A DNA stretch of 64,000 nucleotides from Proteus vulgaris (GTDB lineage Bacteria; Pseudomonadota; Gammaproteobacteria; Enterobacterales; Enterobacteriaceae): assembly GCF_016239305.1 (NCBI RefSeq), contig NZ_JAEHOQ010000004.1:124001-188000 (forward strand), written 5' to 3'. A program made the position numbers and the translations under genes. The notes below the pieces were generated by a model. That model had not been told where the DNA came from. It saw only the letters and a program-made list of their open reading frames with translations, and ran no database searches. Positions 47,667 through 59,275 of this stretch are shown piece by piece. The first letter of the stretch is position 1, and the number at the start of each line of letters is the position of its first letter.

Positions 47667-48482
47667 TTATTTATCGTCTTCAATTTTGCAGGTATCGCAA
47701 GGTAAGTGACGGCCAATTAATTTACGGTAAGCCAATGCACCCAAGATACCACCGATAAATGGAGCAATCATTGGAACTAAGAAATAAGGAATATCACGTC
47801 CACCAGTCAGTGCAATATCACCCCAGCCAGCAAAGTACGCAACCAGTTTTGGACCAAAGTCACGAGCAGGGTTTAAGGCGAATCCTGTTAATGGACCAAA
47901 TGCACCACCGATAACGGCAATTAAGATACCAATTAGTAAAGGTGCTAATGGGCCTTTAGGTACACCGTTACCATCATCAGTTAAGGCTAAAATTAAGCCA
48001 ACAAGGATAACGGCAATAATAACTTCGACAACAAAGGCATGTGCAACAGAAATTTGAGCTGCGGGATAAGTAGAGAATACACCGGCAGTGAAGAGACTTT
48101 CTTGTGAGCCTCTGACAATGCCATTAACTTGTTCGTAGTCGAGAAAAACACTGTAGTACATAAAGTACACAATGGCAGCGGCAAAGAAGCCACCTAACAT
48201 TTGAGCAATAATATAAGGGATAACTTTTCTGCGTTCAAAGCAAGCAAATAACCAAAACGCAACGGTAACTGCCGGGTTCAAGTGAGCACCAGATGTGCCC
48301 GCGGTAAGATAAACGGCTAAGGCAACACCTAGCCCCCAGATAATACTTATCTCCCACAGTCCTAGCTCTGCTCCTGCAATACGTACTGCAGCAACACAAC
48401 CAAGGCCGAAGAAGACTAGCAACGCAGTTCCGATAAATTCAGAAATGCATTGACCCATAAGAGAGGTTTTCGTCTGGCTCAT
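47667..48482 (-). CDS. glpF: glycerol uptake facilitator (aquaglyceroporin)
   Basis: GlpF is an inner-membrane channel that lets glycerol diffuse in. The 271-residue protein has six membrane segments and the two pore motifs, NPAVTVAFW and NPARDFGPK, the Asp after the second NPAR marking a glycerol-type channel. It is first in the glpFK operon and preceded by a GlpR-like operator region. Slightly shorter than E. coli GlpF (281), mostly at the C-terminus. Confidence 0.97.
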   Translation of the reverse strand: MSQTKTSLMGQCISEFIGTALLVFFGLGCVAAVRIAGAELGLWEISIIWGLGVALAVYLTAGTSGAHLNPAVTVAFWLFACFERRKVIPYIIAQMLGGFFAAAIVYFMYYSVFLDYEQVNGIVRGSQESLFTAGVFSTYPAAQISVAHAFVVEVIIAVILVGLILALTDDGNGVPKGPLAPLLIGILIAVIGGAFGPLTGFALNPARDFGPKLVAYFAGWGDIALTGGRDIPYFLVPMIAPFIGGILGALAYRKLIGRHLPCDTCKIEDDK

Positions 48483-48542
48483 ATATTCTATCCTGAAAGA
48501 GGTTATTTATTGTTAGTATTCTTTTCGAATTGAAAAGATAAC

Positions 48543-48595
48543 TGTGAATTTATCGTTAATGAGCGTAAACGAGAATAAGCGAAATTGAAATTTGT
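48543..48595 (-). promoter_or_regulatory. probable GlpR operator region of glpFK
   Basis: On the minus strand the region contains TTCTCGTTTACGCTC followed by ATTAACGATAA. It closely resembles, from memory, the E. coli glpFK operator segment with TCTCGTTTTTGCTCGTTAACGATAA. GlpR represses glpFK until glycerol 3-phosphate is present. No clear CRP site was confirmed. Confidence 0.55.
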
Positions 48596-48775
48596 GTGTC
48601 TCATCAAGAAAATGAGTGAAAACGCTCTTAATTAGTGACTCGATCGACATTTGTAATGTGATCTGACCAGTGTTTTTGATAAATTGAAAAAAGAATGTAA
48701 TTCCACGGAAGATGCTAGACAGTTGTTGATAGGCTACTTACAATCGGGAGTATCGATTATATGGGGGATTACAGT

Positions 48776-49018
48776 ATGTCATTTGAAGTTTTCGAAAAGT
48801 TAGAATCAAAAGTACAACAAGCTATTGATACCATCACGTTATTACAGATGGAAATTGAAGAGCTAAAAGAAAAAAATGATGCGCTGAGCCAAGAAGTTCA
48901 AGAAGCGAAAGGATCACGCGAAGCTCTTGTTCGTGAAAACGAAGAGCTAAAACAAGAGCAATCAAGCTGGCAAGAGCGTTTACGCGCGCTGTTAGGCAAA
49001 ATGGAAGACGTACAGTAG
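48776..49018 (+). CDS. zapB: cell-division protein ZapB
   Basis: ZapB is a small coiled-coil protein that joins the Z-ring through ZapA and promotes its assembly. The 80-residue protein is one continuous coiled coil rich in Glu, Gln and Leu. It has [20 protein letters not shown] at the N-terminus and [13 protein letters not shown] at the end. The ATG at 48776 is preferred, with a GGGGGA ribosome site seven bases upstream; an in-frame ATG at 48761 would overlap that site. It is followed by a very strong terminator. Confidence 0.95.
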   Translation: MSFEVFEKLESKVQQAIDTITLLQMEIEELKEKNDALSQEVQEAKGSREALVRENEELKQEQSSWQERLRALLGKMEDVQ

Positions 49019-49046
49019 TTGTCTTTATTTTGTCTCTAAAGCCTAA

Positions 49047-49078
49047 AAACAAAAGCCACCAGACGGTGGCTTTTGTTT
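49047..49078. terminator. bidirectional terminator between zapB and rraA
   Basis: AAACAAAAGCCACC and GGTGGCTTTTGTTT are perfect 14-bp arms around AGAC. Confidence 0.9.
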
Positions 49079-49110
49079 CTTAAATCATAAGAAAGCAGAT
49101 GAAAGTAAAA

Positions 49111-49620
<510 letters not shown>

Positions 49621-49673
49621 TTACGTCAGGTTGCCACAGGAAAAGCCAGTATATCCCTTAACAGGGGCTGTTG

Positions 49674-49703
49674 GCAAAAGACTCACTGAAAATTCAGTGA
49701 GTC
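49674..49703 (-). terminator. terminator of menA
   Basis: GACTCACTGAA (49680-49690) and TTCAGTGAGTC (49693-49703) pair perfectly. On the minus strand TTTTGCC follows. It lies about 20 bp after the menA stop. Confidence 0.75.
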
Positions 49704-49723
49704 AAATCAACAATCGGGCTAAA

Positions 49724-50641
49724 TTATTCTAAAACTAAACCTAAAGAGAAGAGCACGTTAGTGAGTAGTGCCGCTTTTACCATATGTTCAAGTAAAGGGC
49801 GCATCGCTTCACCAGAATGATCGGCATTAACACGTTTGATATGCAGTAAAAGCATAGGGGTAGCGAGTAAAAATAACCACGCTGTCCAGCGATGCATATA
49901 AAGTAGAGTGAAGATAATTAAGCAAGCAATAGAGAGAAAAATGACACAGGTATGGTAAGTTCGTGAGCCAGCAGGGCCTAAGCGAACGGCTAATGTATTT
50001 TTACCCGCTTGAATATCACTTTCTAAATCGCGCATATTATTAATGTTTAGAACAGCGACAGAAAGTAAACCACAGGCTGTGGCAGGAAGTAGTGTGACAA
50101 TATCAAAGGTGTTGGATTGTAAATAATAAGTTCCGATTACGCTTAACCAACCAAAGAATATTAAGACAGAAATATCACCTAATCCCATATAGCCATAAGG
50201 GCGTCTACCTACGGTATAGGTAATAGCAGCGACAATGGCGAGTAATCCCATCACTAAAAAGCCAATGGCATCTTCGGGTTTTTTGCACGCGACAATAATC
50301 AGTGCAATACCTGAAATGCAAGAGATGATGACATTTAATATTAAGGCTTTTTTCATTTGAGCTGGCGTTATTACGCCTTTTTGCATTCCACGAAGTGGCC
50401 CTAAACGCTCTTCTGTATCGGTGCCTTTTACAGCATCACCATAGTCATTAGCAAGGTTTGATAGAATTTGTAATGTACCTGCTGTCAAAATAGCAAGTAG
50501 TGCAATAGGTAGCTCAAAATGCCCCATCCAATACGCTAATGCGGAGCCAGTCACAATGGCAATTAACCCTAAAGGCAGTGTTTTGGGTCGTAAACTTTCA
50601 AGCCAGGCTTGAGTCCGGCTAGTGGAATTTAGAGAGCTCAT
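49724..50641 (-). CDS. menA: 1,4-dihydroxy-2-naphthoate octaprenyltransferase
   Basis: MenA prenylates 1,4-dihydroxy-2-naphthoate to demethylmenaquinone in the inner membrane, the membrane step of menaquinone synthesis. The 305-residue UbiA-family protein has about eight or nine membrane segments. It has the prenyl-diphosphate/Mg site NLANDYGDAVKGTDTEERLGP and the second Asp-rich segment NNMRDLESDIQAGKNTLAVRLG. It lies downstream of hslVU on the same strand with a gap of 97 bp. Confidence 0.97.
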   Translation of the reverse strand: MSSLNSTSRTQAWLESLRPKTLPLGLIAIVTGSALAYWMGHFELPIALLAILTAGTLQILSNLANDYGDAVKGTDTEERLGPLRGMQKGVITPAQMKKALILNVIISCISGIALIIVACKKPEDAIGFLVMGLLAIVAAITYTVGRRPYGYMGLGDISVLIFFGWLSVIGTYYLQSNTFDIVTLLPATACGLLSVAVLNINNMRDLESDIQAGKNTLAVRLGPAGSRTYHTCVIFLSIACLIIFTLLYMHRWTAWLFLLATPMLLLHIKRVNADHSGEAMRPLLEHMVKAALLTNVLFSLGLVLE

Positions 50642-50738
50642 GCTGAAATTCGATACTCATGTTCGTTGTTATTATAAAAATAAGAATGGGAGGCAAGCCT
50701 CCCACGTAAATATTGCTGATAAGGATCGCACAAGTTGA

Positions 50739-52073
50739 TTATAAAATAAATCGACTCAGATCTTCATCTGCTACAAGCTCATCCAGATGCTGTTTCACAT
50801 ATTCTGCATCAATCAATATAGATTGACCTTGTCGTTCGCTTGCATCGTAGGAAATTTCTTCCATTAAGCGTTCTAAAACAGTATGTAAACGACGAGCGCC
50901 GATATTTTCGGTCGTTTCATTCACACGCCATGCTGATTCAGCAATTTTACGAATACCATCTTCAGTAAAGCTAATAGAAACCCCTTCGGTTGCCATTAAA
51001 GCTTCATACTGTTTTGTTAACGATGCATTAGGCTCTGTAAGAATACGCTCAAAATCTTCTGCTGTCAGCGCTTGAAGTTCAACGCGAATTGGCAGACGTC
51101 CTTGTAATTCAGGAATTAAATCAGAAGGACTGGAAACTTGGAAAGCACCTGACGCAATAAACAGGATATGGTCTGTTTTTACCATACCGTGTTTTGTTGA
51201 AACTGTACAACCTTCAACCAGAGGTAAGAGGTCACGTTGTACACCCTCACGAGAAACATCAGGGCCAGAACTTTGTCCACCACGTTTACAGATTTTGTCT
51301 ACTTCATCAATAAAGACAATACCGTGTTGCTCTACCGCATCAATAGCTTGTTGTTTAAGCTCTTCAGGATTAACTAATTTAGCTGCTTCTTCTTCAACAA
51401 TAAGCTTAAACGCATCTTTGATTTTCATCTTACGCGCTTTTTGTTTCTGCCCAGCTAAATTTTGGAACATAGATTGTAATTGGTTTGTCATCTCTTCCAT
51501 TCCTGGAGGAGCCATGATTTCAACACCCATTGGTGTTGCAGATAACTCAATTTCAATCTCTTTATCGTCTAATTGACCCTCACGTAATTTTTTACGGAAA
51601 GATTGACGAGCAGCTGAAGGTTCAGAGGCTTGCTCTGTAACACCCCAGTTATTTTTTGCAGGAGGAATAAGTGTATCAAGAATGCGTTCTTCAGCCATTT
51701 CCTCAGCACGGAAACGATTTTTATCAATCGCTTGGCTACGCACCATTTTGACTGCAGAGTCGGTTAAGTCACGGATAATAGAATCGACTTCTTTACCTAC
51801 ATAACCCACTTCGGTGAATTTAGTTGCTTCTACTTTGATGAAAGGTGCATTGGCTAATTTTGCTAAACGACGTGCAATTTCAGTTTTACCTACACCAGTA
51901 GGCCCAATCATCAGAATATTTTTAGGTGTTACTTCATGGCGCAGCGCTTCGTCGAGCTGCATACGACGCCAGCGGTTACGTAGGGCGATTGCCACAGCAC
52001 GTTTCGCTTTATCTTGACCAATAATAAATCTATCAAGTTCGCTGGCTATTTCGCGAGGAGTCATTTCAGACAT
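50739..52073 (-). CDS. hslU: HslUV protease ATPase subunit
   Basis: HslU is the AAA+ unfoldase that feeds substrates to the HslV peptidase. The 444-residue protein has Walker [13 protein letters not shown] (about residue 56 on), the pore motif GYVGKEVDS, an I-domain (about 110-240), Walker [11 protein letters not shown] and the sensor region with [12 protein letters not shown]. The C-terminus LSRFIL fits the tail that docks into HslV. It lies 12 bases after hslV and shares its heat-shock promoter. Confidence 0.98.
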   Translation of the reverse strand: MSEMTPREIASELDRFIIGQDKAKRAVAIALRNRWRRMQLDEALRHEVTPKNILMIGPTGVGKTEIARRLAKLANAPFIKVEATKFTEVGYVGKEVDSIIRDLTDSAVKMVRSQAIDKNRFRAEEMAEERILDTLIPPAKNNWGVTEQASEPSAARQSFRKKLREGQLDDKEIEIELSATPMGVEIMAPPGMEEMTNQLQSMFQNLAGQKQKARKMKIKDAFKLIVEEEAAKLVNPEELKQQAIDAVEQHGIVFIDEVDKICKRGGQSSGPDVSREGVQRDLLPLVEGCTVSTKHGMVKTDHILFIASGAFQVSSPSDLIPELQGRLPIRVELQALTAEDFERILTEPNASLTKQYEALMATEGVSISFTEDGIRKIAESAWRVNETTENIGARRLHTVLERLMEEISYDASERQGQSILIDAEYVKQHLDELVADEDLSRFIL

Positions 52074-52085
52074 GCTCTCAAATCC

Positions 52086-52616
52086 TTACTCTTTTGAAGA
52101 GAGTTCTTCAAAGTTGACATTATGGTTAGTGTAAATACAAATATCTCCAGCGATGCTCAGCGCTTTTTCAGCGATTTCGCGTGCAGAAAGTTCAGTATTT
52201 TCTAGCATGGCTCTTGCCGCTGCTTGTGCATAAGGGCCACCAGAGCCGATAGCAATTAAATCGTTTTCTGGTTGAACAACATCACCGTTACCCGTGATGA
52301 TAAGAGATGTGCTTTCATCCGCAACAGCAAGTAGTGCTTCTAATTTGCGCAGCATTCTGTCTGTACGCCAATCTTTTGCGAGCTCTACCGCAGCTTTGGT
52401 TAAATGCCCTTGGTGAAGTTCTAATTTGCGTTCAAACAGTTCAAAAAGAGTAAAAGCATCAGCAGTGCCGCCAGCAAATCCCGCAATGACTTTGTCGTTA
52501 TAAAGACGGCGTACTTTGCGAACATTGCCTTTCATGACGGTATTACCCATCGTCGCCTGTCCATCACCACCGATTACAACTTGGCCCTTACGGCGAACAC
52601 TTACGATTGTAGTCAT
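52086..52616 (-). CDS. hslV: HslUV protease peptidase subunit
   Basis: HslV is the proteasome-like threonine peptidase. The catalytic Thr is residue 2 (after Met removal) in [20 protein letters not shown], with Lys in [10 protein letters not shown]. The 176-residue length is standard. The gene heads hslV-hslU. A sigma32-type promoter about 90 bp upstream overlaps the ftsN stop codon, consistent with heat-shock control. Confidence 0.98.
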   Translation of the reverse strand: MTTIVSVRRKGQVVIGGDGQATMGNTVMKGNVRKVRRLYNDKVIAGFAGGTADAFTLFELFERKLELHQGHLTKAAVELAKDWRTDRMLRKLEALLAVADESTSLIITGNGDVVQPENDLIAIGSGGPYAQAAARAMLENTELSAREIAEKALSIAGDICIYTNHNVNFEELSSKE

Positions 52617-52705
52617 GAGTCAGCCCCTGGTTTAATCAATAAAAATGAGACGGGAAGTGCTTATATTTGAAATACAGCACTGCCCGTTATGTGAATTAGA
52701 ATTAT

Positions 52706-52733
52706 AGGTGGGGGAGAAAATTTATTTTTCAAC
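52706..52733 (-). promoter_or_regulatory. sigma32-type heat-shock promoter of hslVU
   Basis: On the minus strand GTTGAAA (52727-52733) is followed by a 13-base spacer and CCCCACCT (52706-52713), near the sigma32 consensus CTTGAAA / CCCCATNT. The -35 element includes the ftsN stop codon. Confidence 0.72.
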
Positions 52734-53526
52734 CCCCAGAAGAGCGAAGAATACAACCAGATACGCCAGCACCCGCGGCTTGTCTATTTACTGAATTGGC
52801 TTGTTCTTTACTGTAAGGGCCTGATAATACACGTATCCAGCCATCATTACCTTTTGTTACACGACTTTCAACGCCAGAAAAAGCCAGTGTTGCTCTTACT
52901 GATTCGGCTTGTTCTGTATTTTTAAATGAGCCACATTGCACTAAAAAGTTTGCTTCAGTAACCGCCGGTTTAGGTGGTGTAACAACAGCAGGTGCAGGCA
53001 CTTGCTCCGGTTGAGCCTGTATTGGTTGTTGAACAACAGAAGGCTGGGTTGTTGCTGGTGGTGTTATTCTCACTTGCGAGCGCGGAACTTCCCCATTGTA
53101 AGGAACTTCAGGTAACTGAACCGCGGGTTGACGTTTATCTGCTTCAATTTGTTGCAAAAATCTCAGTTGTTCAGGTGAAAGTGTTGCTTTCGGATTAATC
53201 TGGCTACCTGAAGAGGAAGATTCGGGCAATAAAGGTGTACCCACCTGACGATTTTCCAGTTCTTTAATGTACTGCCAACGCTCTTGCGGCTTAGGCGGTA
53301 AACTATTCGCTGGATGCTGCCCTGTGATTGCAGGTGCTGTTTCTACGACTTCTTTTTTATTATGCGTAATAAAATAGAGGCCACCGATAAACAGCGCCAC
53401 AATTGCGATTGCCGCGATAAGTGTTGTCAAAGGCAGCCCTTTAGCAGCCTTTTTACTTTTACTTTTCGTTGTTTTTTTACGACGAGCAGATGTCTGCCCT
53501 CGTCCCACATAGTCTCGTTGTGCCAC
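52729..53526 (-). CDS. ftsN: cell-division protein FtsN
   Basis: FtsN triggers septal constriction and binds septal peptidoglycan. The 265-residue protein has a basic cytoplasmic lead (DYVGRGQTSARRKKTTKSKSKKA) and one membrane segment at about residues 30-53 (LPLTTLIAAIAIVALFIGGLYF). A Pro/Gln/Val-rich periplasmic linker follows. The C-terminal SPOR domain starts near residue 190 (NFLVQCGSFKNTEQAESVRATL) and contains the paired cysteines seen in the family. It is shorter than E. coli FtsN (319) because the linker is shorter. Downstream of cytR on the same strand. Confidence 0.95.
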   Translation of the reverse strand: MAQRDYVGRGQTSARRKKTTKSKSKKAAKGLPLTTLIAAIAIVALFIGGLYFITHNKKEVVETAPAITGQHPANSLPPKPQERWQYIKELENRQVGTPLLPESSSSGSQINPKATLSPEQLRFLQQIEADKRQPAVQLPEVPYNGEVPRSQVRITPPATTQPSVVQQPIQAQPEQVPAPAVVTPPKPAVTEANFLVQCGSFKNTEQAESVRATLAFSGVESRVTKGNDGWIRVLSGPYSKEQANSVNRQAAGAGVSGCILRSSGG

Positions 53527-53596
53527 AGTTCGATTCGCTGATAATTAAAGGAATAGGTATCACAAACGATATGTTACTTAACATAGTGTGTTTTGC

Positions 53597-54628
53597 CTAG
53601 CTTTTAAGCTGATAGACACTATCTCTTATAATTAGCTCACAATCTAATAAGCGAGAACCGGGTGCGACAGGTCTACCTTGTAATTGGTCGAGCAACAACA
53701 ACATAGATTGGCGTCCAATTTCATAACGAGGTTGTTCCATCGTTGTTAGTGCGGGTTCGCTGTAACGTGTGATATCAAGATTATCAAAACCAATAACAGA
53801 GAGATCTTTTGGGAGTTCTAACCCTAGCTTTTTCGCCTGCCACATAACGCCAATCGCCATAATATCACTATGGCAAAACACAGCAGTCGGTGGTTCTGGT
53901 AAAGAAATCAGTTTTTTCAGACTTTCTGCACCACTTTCATGGGTAAAATCACCACGAATAATATAATCTTCACGTAAAGGAACACCTGTTCTACGCATAG
54001 CTTGAATATAGCCTTGTAAGCGATAACGGCATAAAGGCATATCTTCTGGGCCCGTAATACAAGCAATACGCTTATGACCCATTTGCTGTAAATAGTGCGT
54101 TGCCCTAAAAGAGGCAGTGAGATTATCTATATGAACAGTAGGCAGCTCAAGTTCAGGTGCAAACTCATTTGCCATGATCATTGGAGGTAGGTTTTTCTGC
54201 TCTTCTTTGGAAACATCGAAAGGAATGTGTGAACCAAGTAGTAACATACCATCAATTTGTTTGGTGATAATGAGATTAATAAATGCATTTTCGTGTTTTT
54301 GCTGATGCTTACAATCACCAATAAGAACGAGATAACCATGTTGTGCAGCCGTTTCTTCAATGCCACACACAACATCAGTAAAAAAGGGATCACTGATGTT
54401 AGGGACGATCACAAGGATCGTTTTTGACTCATTGCGCTTAAGATTTTTTGACAGGTTATGTGGGTAATAGCCCACGTCAAGAACAGCCTGTTCAACTTTC
54501 TGACGGGTTTGTGAGGATACTTTTTCCGGATTCATTAAAGTACGTGACACGGTTGCTGTGGACACGCCGGCTGCAAGGGCAACATCTTTCATTGTTGCTT
54601 GCGTATTATCTTTATTATTCTGTTGCAA
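53597..54628 (-). CDS. cytR: LacI-family repressor CytR
   Basis: CytR represses nucleoside uptake and catabolism genes with CRP and is induced by cytidine. The 343-residue protein has the N-terminal helix-turn-helix TMKDVALAAGVSTATVSRTLMNPEKVS and a periplasmic-binding-like effector domain (SDPFFTDVVCGIEETAAQHG, CHSDIMAIGVMW, IGFDNLDITRY). The start is a TTG (54626-54628) with GGGAGG eight bases upstream. The ATG inside that spacer is out of frame and closes at once. Position between ftsN and priA matches E. coli. Confidence 0.95.
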   Translation of the reverse strand: MQQNNKDNTQATMKDVALAAGVSTATVSRTLMNPEKVSSQTRQKVEQAVLDVGYYPHNLSKNLKRNESKTILVIVPNISDPFFTDVVCGIEETAAQHGYLVLIGDCKHQQKHENAFINLIITKQIDGMLLLGSHIPFDVSKEEQKNLPPMIMANEFAPELELPTVHIDNLTASFRATHYLQQMGHKRIACITGPEDMPLCRYRLQGYIQAMRRTGVPLREDYIIRGDFTHESGAESLKKLISLPEPPTAVFCHSDIMAIGVMWQAKKLGLELPKDLSVIGFDNLDITRYSEPALTTMEQPRYEIGRQSMLLLLDQLQGRPVAPGSRLLDCELIIRDSVYQLKS

Positions 54629-54934
54629 ACCCCATACCTCCCTTTTGGATGGTTTAGTTAAACGATTGCTTTTTTATTTGTAAAAAAACCGCCGGTGCTC
54701 AAAAAAAAGATTTTATCGACGGTTTTAATTCGAGAAATATTCTAAATTGTTATTCTACCCGCTTTTTAAATAGATACTGTTACCTAGTTTGCATAAAAAG
54801 TGTGATACCAATCGTTTTTATGAGTTAGTTCGCAAAATTGATAAATAGTCTTGGACTGTAACTAGAATTTAATCAGAATTTTATTATCAACATAAATTTG
54901 GCTGAAATATATTCAAATAGACATAAAAAGACGA
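54629..54934. other. 306-bp intergenic region between cytR and priA
   Basis: This AT-rich region downstream of priA and upstream of cytR (both leftward) holds no gene. An imperfect inverted repeat (AAAACCGCCG near 54685-54694 and CGACGGTTTT at 54717-54726, one mismatch) may end priA transcription. The cytR promoter was not pinned down. Confidence 0.4.
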
Positions 54935-57172
<2,238 letters not shown>

Positions 57173-57204
57173 TTAAGAATATCACAAAAAGTGTGCAGAT
57201 TTCA

Positions 57205-57233
57205 TTGCGCGTTTAGTGGATATTCTGTATGAT
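57205..57233 (+). promoter_or_regulatory. sigma70 promoter of rpmE
   Basis: TTGCGC (57205-57210), a 17-bp spacer and TATGAT (57228-57233) lie about 107 bp before the rpmE start. The leader that follows is long for such a short gene and could carry L31 autoregulation, which is inference. Confidence 0.65.
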
Positions 57234-57330
57234 CCGCCCCCTTTGGTAGATAAATTACCAGACACTTAATTTCAATCAACACGACGTGTGGTGTTCGGCT
57301 GTGGGCTGAATGGCGACACGGCCTTAGTAG

Positions 57331-57552
<222 letters not shown>

Positions 57553-57614
57553 GATATTTGTTGTCACAAGATATCAGCAATGCCTAGTATCTTGCGGACA
57601 GTTTGGAATTGAAG

Positions 57615-57647
57615 AAAAGCCCAAAGTTTTTGCTTTGGGCTTTTTTT
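57615..57647. terminator. rpmE terminator, first copy of a 30-bp repeat
   Basis: AAAAGCCCAAAG and CTTTGGGCTTTT are perfect arms around six bases, followed by a T-run. The 30 bases 57617-57646 recur exactly at 59205-59234. Confidence 0.9.
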
Positions 57648-57717
57648 ATGGGCAACGTTTTCTCTTTTTAAATAATGGTTGTTGAGAGTGACAAGCTAGA
57701 TTACAACTGATAAGTTA

Positions 57718-57753
57718 TCTATTCATAAATCTATTCATAAATCTATTCATAAA
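57718..57753. repeat. three perfect 12-bp tandem repeats upstream of the HipA-family gene
   Basis: TCTATTCATAAA occurs three times head to tail (57718-57729, 57730-57741, 57742-57753), ending 12 bp before the start codon at 57766. This is one turn-and-a-bit per unit and lies where a promoter or ribosome-site region must be. It could be an operator array or a slippage-prone tract. Confidence 0.85.
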
Positions 57754-57765
57754 GTAACTAATGTT

Positions 57766-59070
57766 ATGACAACACGCTCTGAAGTGATACGGCAAATACT
57801 ACGTGATGGCCCTAAATCATCAAGGCAACTGACTGATATAATTAATGTTAGTCAGCCAACGTTATCACGGGCATTAAATGCGTTAGGTGACGATATTGTT
57901 AGAATTGGCTCGGGAGCTTCTATTCAATATGCTTTGCGTGATAGTTTCCGTGGGTTCAATTCTGTACCTATTTATCGCATAAATGAAGAAGGTAAAGTCA
58001 AACCTCTAGGTAAATTAACGCCAGTTTATTCAGAAGGCTTTGTTATGGAGCGAATAGATAATGTGAGTCTTCATAGCGAAGGTTTGCCGTGGTGGTTATT
58101 GGATATGCGTCCCCAAGGATATCTTGGGAGAGCTTATGCTTCTGCCTATTCGGCTGAGCTTGGTTTACCTCACAATCCAGAGCGTTGGTCTGATACAGAT
58201 ATAATTAGAGCATTACTGACTCATGGACATGATGTAGTGGGAAATCTGCTAATAGGAGAGCAGGCAAGAGATCAATTTTTGGGTATGCAGACACCAAAAA
58301 TTGTTGAACGTGCTAAAGCGTATCCTATATTAGCGCGAACCGTTAGTTCGGGAGAAGATCCTGGTTCATCCGCTGGTGGGGAGCAACCCAAATTTTGCAC
58401 CTATACAGATAAAGGCCATGTTATCGTAAAATTTACGGCTTCTGATGATAACGCTGTTAGTGAGCGTTGGCGTGATCTGCTTCAATCTGAGCATCTGGTA
58501 TTAAAAGTACTTGGCGTTGAAACAGAGGTGTTTGATTTTGAAGGGCAACGCTTTCTTGAAATCCCACGATTTGACCGTGTAGGTCCATTAGGTCGTATAG
58601 GACTTTTTTCTTTACAAGCACTAGATGTTGAGTTTATAGGACGAGCAAGAGAGCCTTGGCCTGTGTTAGTTAATGAGCTAATTAAACAAAAACATGTTCA
58701 TCCTGATGCTGCAATTAGCACAGTACGTCGCTGGGCATTTGGTATGTTAATTGGGAATACTGATATGCACCATGGCAACTTATCGTTTATCAGTAGCCAT
58801 GGTCGCCCATATGCGCTTTCACCTGCCTACGATATTTTACCAATGGGATTTGCGCCTAAGTCTGGTGGTGAAATAGTTAATACGCTTCGCCCAGTAACAT
58901 TACTTGATGGGATCAGTGGTGAAATCTGGCAGGAATGTTTAGAGTTAGCCGAGCAGTTTTATACTTTAGCTAATAGCTGTAATTGTTTTTCCGATAATTT
59001 TTCGCCATGCCTTAAAGCATTACGTAGTCATCTTGATGAAGCAAGTTCGCGTATATCTCGCCTAGGATAA
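57766..59070 (+). CDS. yjjJ: HipA-family serine/threonine kinase with N-terminal HTH (YjjJ-like)
   Basis: The 434-residue protein starts with a winged or helix-turn-helix segment (SSRQLTDIINVSQPTLSRALNALG, about residues 18-41). A HipA N-subdomain follows (LLDMRPQGYLGRAY), then a HipA kinase domain. GSSAGGEQPKF is the Ser/Gly loop, HVIVKFTASDDNAVSERW has the ATP-binding Lys, GNTDMHHGNLSF is the catalytic loop and LSPAYDILP carries the metal-binding Asp. All key residues are intact. This matches E. coli YjjJ in layout. HipA kinases phosphorylate aminoacyl-tRNA synthetases; its target is unknown. No HipB-type antitoxin gene is adjacent. It is set between rpmE and metJ and bracketed by a 30-bp direct repeat. 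Confidence 0.85.
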   Translation: MTTRSEVIRQILRDGPKSSRQLTDIINVSQPTLSRALNALGDDIVRIGSGASIQYALRDSFRGFNSVPIYRINEEGKVKPLGKLTPVYSEGFVMERIDNVSLHSEGLPWWLLDMRPQGYLGRAYASAYSAELGLPHNPERWSDTDIIRALLTHGHDVVGNLLIGEQARDQFLGMQTPKIVERAKAYPILARTVSSGEDPGSSAGGEQPKFCTYTDKGHVIVKFTASDDNAVSERWRDLLQSEHLVLKVLGVETEVFDFEGQRFLEIPRFDRVGPLGRIGLFSLQALDVEFIGRAREPWPVLVNELIKQKHVHPDAAISTVRRWAFGMLIGNTDMHHGNLSFISSHGRPYALSPAYDILPMGFAPKSGGEIVNTLRPVTLLDGISGEIWQECLELAEQFYTLANSCNCFSDNFSPCLKALRSHLDEASSRISRLG

Positions 59071-59164
59071 TGACAAATAGACTTAAAAAAATTAAGTTAA
59101 GATAATGCATTGCTGTGTTTGACGCAGATAACTGATGGGAAAAATCTTCGATGTATATCTAAAT

Positions 59165-59193
59165 AACCCCCTTCGAGTAAAACCAAGGGGGTT
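59165..59193 (+). terminator. hairpin downstream of the HipA-family gene
   Basis: AACCCCCTT and AAGGGGGTT are perfect 9-bp arms around 11 bases, about 95 bp after the stop. There is no T-run, so it is a modest terminator or an mRNA 3' stabiliser. Confidence 0.45.
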
Positions 59194-59204
59194 GTCATAA
59201 TCTG

Positions 59205-59234
59205 AAGCCCAAAGTTTTTGCTTTGGGCTTTTTT
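59205..59234. terminator. second copy of the rpmE terminator sequence
   Basis: This 30-bp block is identical to 57617-57646, keeping the stem (AAGCCCAAAG / CTTTGGGCTT) and the plus-strand T-run. The A-run that would give a T-run toward metJ is lost here (CTGAAG precedes it), so it ends plus-strand transcription better than metJ transcription. Confidence 0.88.
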
Positions 59235-59275
59235 GTTCGTGTTAATCAAGCAATGAGTCAATAAATCGACGCTGA

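Noticed and set aside
57617-59234. Reading the rpmE-metJ interval as a classic att-flanked integrative element
   Set aside because: Only 30 bp are repeated, they form a terminator that could be selected independently, and there is no integrase; kept as a hypothesis rather than annotated as a mobile element.
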